Below are positions 5,081 to 6,539 of a DNA stretch of 6,539 bases, piece by piece. The stretch comes from Actinomycetota bacterium (lineage in GTDB: Bacteria > Actinomycetota > Actinomycetes > S36-B12): contig WLHM01000072.1 of the NCBI GenBank assembly GCA_009702725.1, forward strand, positions 1 to 6,539. Direction: 5' to 3'. Within the stretch, counting starts at the first letter, position 1. Each line of letters begins with the position of its first letter. Below the pieces are notes generated by a model that was given only the letters and a program-made list of their open reading frames with translations, did not search any database and was not told the DNA's origin. The translations under genes were made by a program, and so were the position numbers.

Positions 5081-5350
5081 GGTCGATCTATGGCGCGGTC
5101 TAAATTGGGTGGCCGATCGCCACCAAAAACCTGACAAATCGGACACCAAGGTTGCGTTCTGGTCACATTAGTTGCGGGGCTACTTGACTCTGGGGCTTTC
5201 GACCGTCACCATTTGGACGTAAGTAACTTCCGCACCGAGCTCGTTTCACGATGACGTACTCAGGGCAGGCCGGCTAAGGGCTAATAAGCCATCGCTGTCG
5301 CCGCCGGGCCACCTGGGCACCTCGAGGGGAAACGAATGTCGAGGGGGGGT
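5081..5350. other. Non-coding stretch upstream of the rpoB promoter
   Basis: I see no convincing gene here on either strand. Visible elements are a six-pair hairpin GGTGGC-CGATC-GCCACC (5108-5124) without a U-run, a small stem GGCT-AATA-AGCC (5279-5290), an isolated TTGACT (5184-5189) without a good -10, and a G-rich tract (5306-5349). The G-rich tract includes two copies of TCGAGGGG (5322-5329 and 5339-5346), 17 bases apart, ending just before the -35 box. Confidence 0.5.
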
Positions 5351-5379
5351 TAGACAGCGGTTTGCCCCAGGGGTATACT
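5351..5379 (+). promoter_or_regulatory. rpoB promoter, near-consensus -35 and -10
   Basis: TAGACA (5351-5356) matches TTGACA in five of six bases. Exactly 17 bases later TATACT (5374-5379) matches TATAAT in five of six. This is the best promoter in the window and should be read by the housekeeping sigma factor. The start would be near 5386, giving an rpoB leader of about 120 bases. It lies downstream of the rplL terminator, which gives rpoB its own expression. Confidence 0.85.
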
Positions 5380-5419
5380 GCTGCTTTGCGCTGCCATCCT
5401 TTCGACCCAATGCCTGGAC

Positions 5420-5454
5420 CGTCATTTGACAGTTCAGGCTAACTGTCATGGACG
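5420..5454 (+). promoter_or_regulatory. Inverted repeat in the rpoB leader
   Basis: TGACAGTT (5427-5434) and AACTGTCA (5441-5448) pair perfectly around a six-base loop. CGTC (5420-5423) and GACG (5451-5454) extend the stem across a 3x2 internal loop. It begins about 34 bases downstream of the inferred transcription start and 89 bases before the rpoB start codon. It could act as an RNA hairpin or as a DNA operator. There is no U-run. Confidence 0.6.
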
Positions 5455-5494
5455 AACGCGTAAGTTCCAGCCCGATACCACTAGCAGCGCCCTC

Positions 5495-5501
5495 GGAAGG
5501 A
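5495..5501 (+). promoter_or_regulatory. Ribosome-binding site fixing the TTG start of rpoB
   Basis: GGAAGGA sits seven bases before TTG 5509. The reading frame opens just after a TAG at 5482-5484, and no ATG or GTG lies in frame near this site, so the strong motif selects the TTG. Confidence 0.85.
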
Positions 5502-5508
5502 CCCAATC

Positions 5509-6539
5509 TTGGCCGCCACGCGCACTTCAGAAGTCACTCCACTTTCCCCCGGGCTTCGCCGGGCTTCGTTCGCCAAGATCCGTGAGCCGCTCGCGGTTCC
5601 AGATCTCCTCGCATTGCAGACAGCTAGCTTCCACTGGCTGCTCGGGCGCCCCGAGTGGCAAGAGCGGGTAGCTGCAGCGATTGCCGCGGGCAATACCGAG
5701 ATCCCGCAGGCGTCAGGTCTGACTGAGATCTTCGAAGAGATTAGCCCGATTGAAGATTTCGCCGGAATGATGTCGCTGTCTTTTCGCGATCATCGCTTCG
5801 AGCCGTCCAAGTACACCGTTGACCAGTGCCGCGAGAAGGATTTCACCTACTCCGCACCGTTGTTCGTAACCGCAGAATTTATGAACAACGAGACCGGCGA
5901 AATTAAGTCGCAGACCGTGTTCATGGGTGACTTCCCGCTGATGACCGACAAGGGCACGTTCATCATCAACGGCACCGAACGCGTGGTTGTCTCGCAGTTG
6001 GTGCGTTCGCCAGGGGCCTACTTCGAGCGTTCAGTTGATAAGACCACCGACAAAGATGTCTACATCGCCAAGTTGATCCCGAGCCGCGGTGCATGGCTTG
6101 AATTCGAGATCGATAAGAAGGATCTGGTGGCGGTTCGCGTTGACCGCAAGCGCAAGCAGCCGGTCAGCGTTTTACTCAAGGCTCTTGGTATGACAACTGA
6201 GCAAATAGTTGAGCGATTCGGCCAGTACGAGACTTTCATGGCCACCTTGGACAAAGACCATATTGCTACTCAAGAAGACGCACTCCTAGATATTTACCGC
6301 AAGTTGCGTCCAGGCGAACCACCCACGGTTGAAAACGCCAAGAACCTACTCGATAATTTCTACTTCAATCCAAAGCGCTATGACCTCGCAAAGGTTGGTC
6401 GCTACAAGATCAACAAGAAGCTTGGTCTTGATCTGCCGTTGACCCAAAGTGTCCTAACCCTTGAAGACATCGTGGCAACTGTTGAGTACATCGTGCGTTT
6501 ACATGCTGGTTTGACCACCATGGAAGGCCCACGGGGCGA
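5509..6539 (+). CDS. rpoB: DNA-directed RNA polymerase beta subunit (N-terminal 343 residues; 3' end outside window)
   Basis: The frame is open to the window edge and gives 343 residues of a protein normally about 1150-1180 long. It follows actinobacterial RpoB closely: FAKIREPLAVPDLLALQT (21-38), ISPIEDFAGMMSLSF (78-92), APLFVTAEF (116-124), GEIKSQTVFMGDFPLMTDKG (130-149), INGTERVVVSQLVRSPGAYF (153-172), IPSRGAWLEFEIDKKD (190-205), LLDIYRKLRPGEPP (259-272) and FNPKRYDLAKVGRYK (286-300). These form the start of the protrusion and beta2 lobe of the polymerase. The N-terminal rifampicin-pocket residues Val161 and Gln163 (E. coli Val146 and Gln148) are unchanged; the main resistance region lies beyond the window. 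The TTG start at 5509, giving MAATRTSEV, mirrors the TTG start of Streptomyces rpoB. It is transcribed from the promoter at 5351-5379, with possible read-through from rplL. Confidence 0.97.
   Translation, partial: MAATRTSEVTPLSPGLRRASFAKIREPLAVPDLLALQTASFHWLLGRPEWQERVAAAIAAGNTEIPQASGLTEIFEEISPIEDFAGMMSLSFRDHRFEPSKYTVDQCREKDFTYSAPLFVTAEFMNNETGEIKSQTVFMGDFPLMTDKGTFIINGTERVVVSQLVRSPGAYFERSVDKTTDKDVYIAKLIPSRGAWLEFEIDKKDLVAVRVDRKRKQPVSVLLKALGMTTEQIVERFGQYETFMATLDKDHIATQEDALLDIYRKLRPGEPPTVENAKNLLDNFYFNPKRYDLAKVGRYKINKKLGLDLPLTQSVLTLEDIVATVEYIVRLHAGLTTMEGPRG

Noticed and set aside
5246..5506. 86-codon minus-strand frame in the rpoB upstream region
   Set aside because: It overlaps the strong plus-strand promoter and the rpoB ribosome-binding site, and shows no domain or upstream signal.
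5410..5585. Two upstream frames in the rpoB leader (MPGPSFDSSG at 5410-5442 and a 45-codon frame at 5448-5585)
   Set aside because: Neither ATG has a convincing ribosome-binding site, and the second overlaps rpoB out of frame. A leader peptide cannot be excluded, but nothing in the sequence supports it.
6016..6018. Ala170 in RpoB SPGAYF where most relatives have Val, suspected as a rifampicin-pocket change
   Set aside because: By alignment the pocket residues equivalent to E. coli Val146 and Gln148 are Val161 and Gln163, which are conserved. Ala170 is several residues further on and not a known resistance site.
1..6539. Defence, mobile or biosynthetic system hidden in the locus
   Set aside because: Every long frame on the coding strand is a recognisable housekeeping gene in conserved order, and the remaining gaps are accounted for by leaders, repeats, promoters and a terminator.

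Overview
The window is a chromosomal housekeeping locus from an actinobacterium, almost certainly class Actinomycetia. Three things point there. The RpoB N-terminus starts at a TTG codon and reads like Streptomyces/Mycobacterium RpoB. The aminotransferase matches the Streptomyces-type aspartate aminotransferase. The gene order (aspartate aminotransferase, divergent tRNA-Trp, secE, nusG, rplK, rplA, rplJ, rplL, rpoB) is the one I recall from Streptomyces. Base composition is moderately GC-rich, lower than Streptomyces, so a less GC-rich actinobacterial lineage is likely; I cannot name the genus. I see no insertion sequence, CRISPR array, phage gene or other sign of transfer.

Layout. Positions 1-889 (minus strand) hold most of a PLP-dependent aspartate aminotransferase whose C-terminus lies outside the window. 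A divergent intergenic region with a 13-bp dyad follows, then tRNA-Trp(CCA) at 1070-1142 and a purine-rich 9-bp repeat tract. Next come secE (1254-1502), nusG (1547-2407), rplK (2465-2899) and rplA (2961-3674), all on the plus strand with short gaps and good ribosome-binding sites. A 211-bp gap before rplJ carries a likely promoter and a highly structured L10-type leader. rplJ (3886-4569) and rplL (4631-5017) follow, closed by a 21-bp UUCG-capped terminator hairpin (5035-5080). A long non-coding stretch (5081-5508) holds a near-consensus sigma-70-type promoter (5351-5379), and rpoB starts at a TTG at 5509 and runs off the end.

How the genes work together. SecE is part of the protein-export channel. 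NusG tethers RNA polymerase to elongation factors or the ribosome. L11, L1, L10 and L7/L12 build the L1 and L7/L12 stalks of the 50S subunit, and RpoB is the polymerase beta subunit, so the locus couples ribosome and RNA polymerase synthesis. Apparent control points are an L1-site-like hairpin before rplA, the L10 leader before rplJ, the terminator after rplL and the separate rpoB promoter.

I found no previously undescribed system. The features most worth a second look are an acidic pentapeptide-repeat extension on NusG, an acidic repeat-bearing tail on L10 built from the same 15-bp repeat length, mutually exclusive pairings in the L10 leader, the L1-site mimic, the 9-bp repeats after tRNA-Trp, and an inverted repeat in the rpoB leader.
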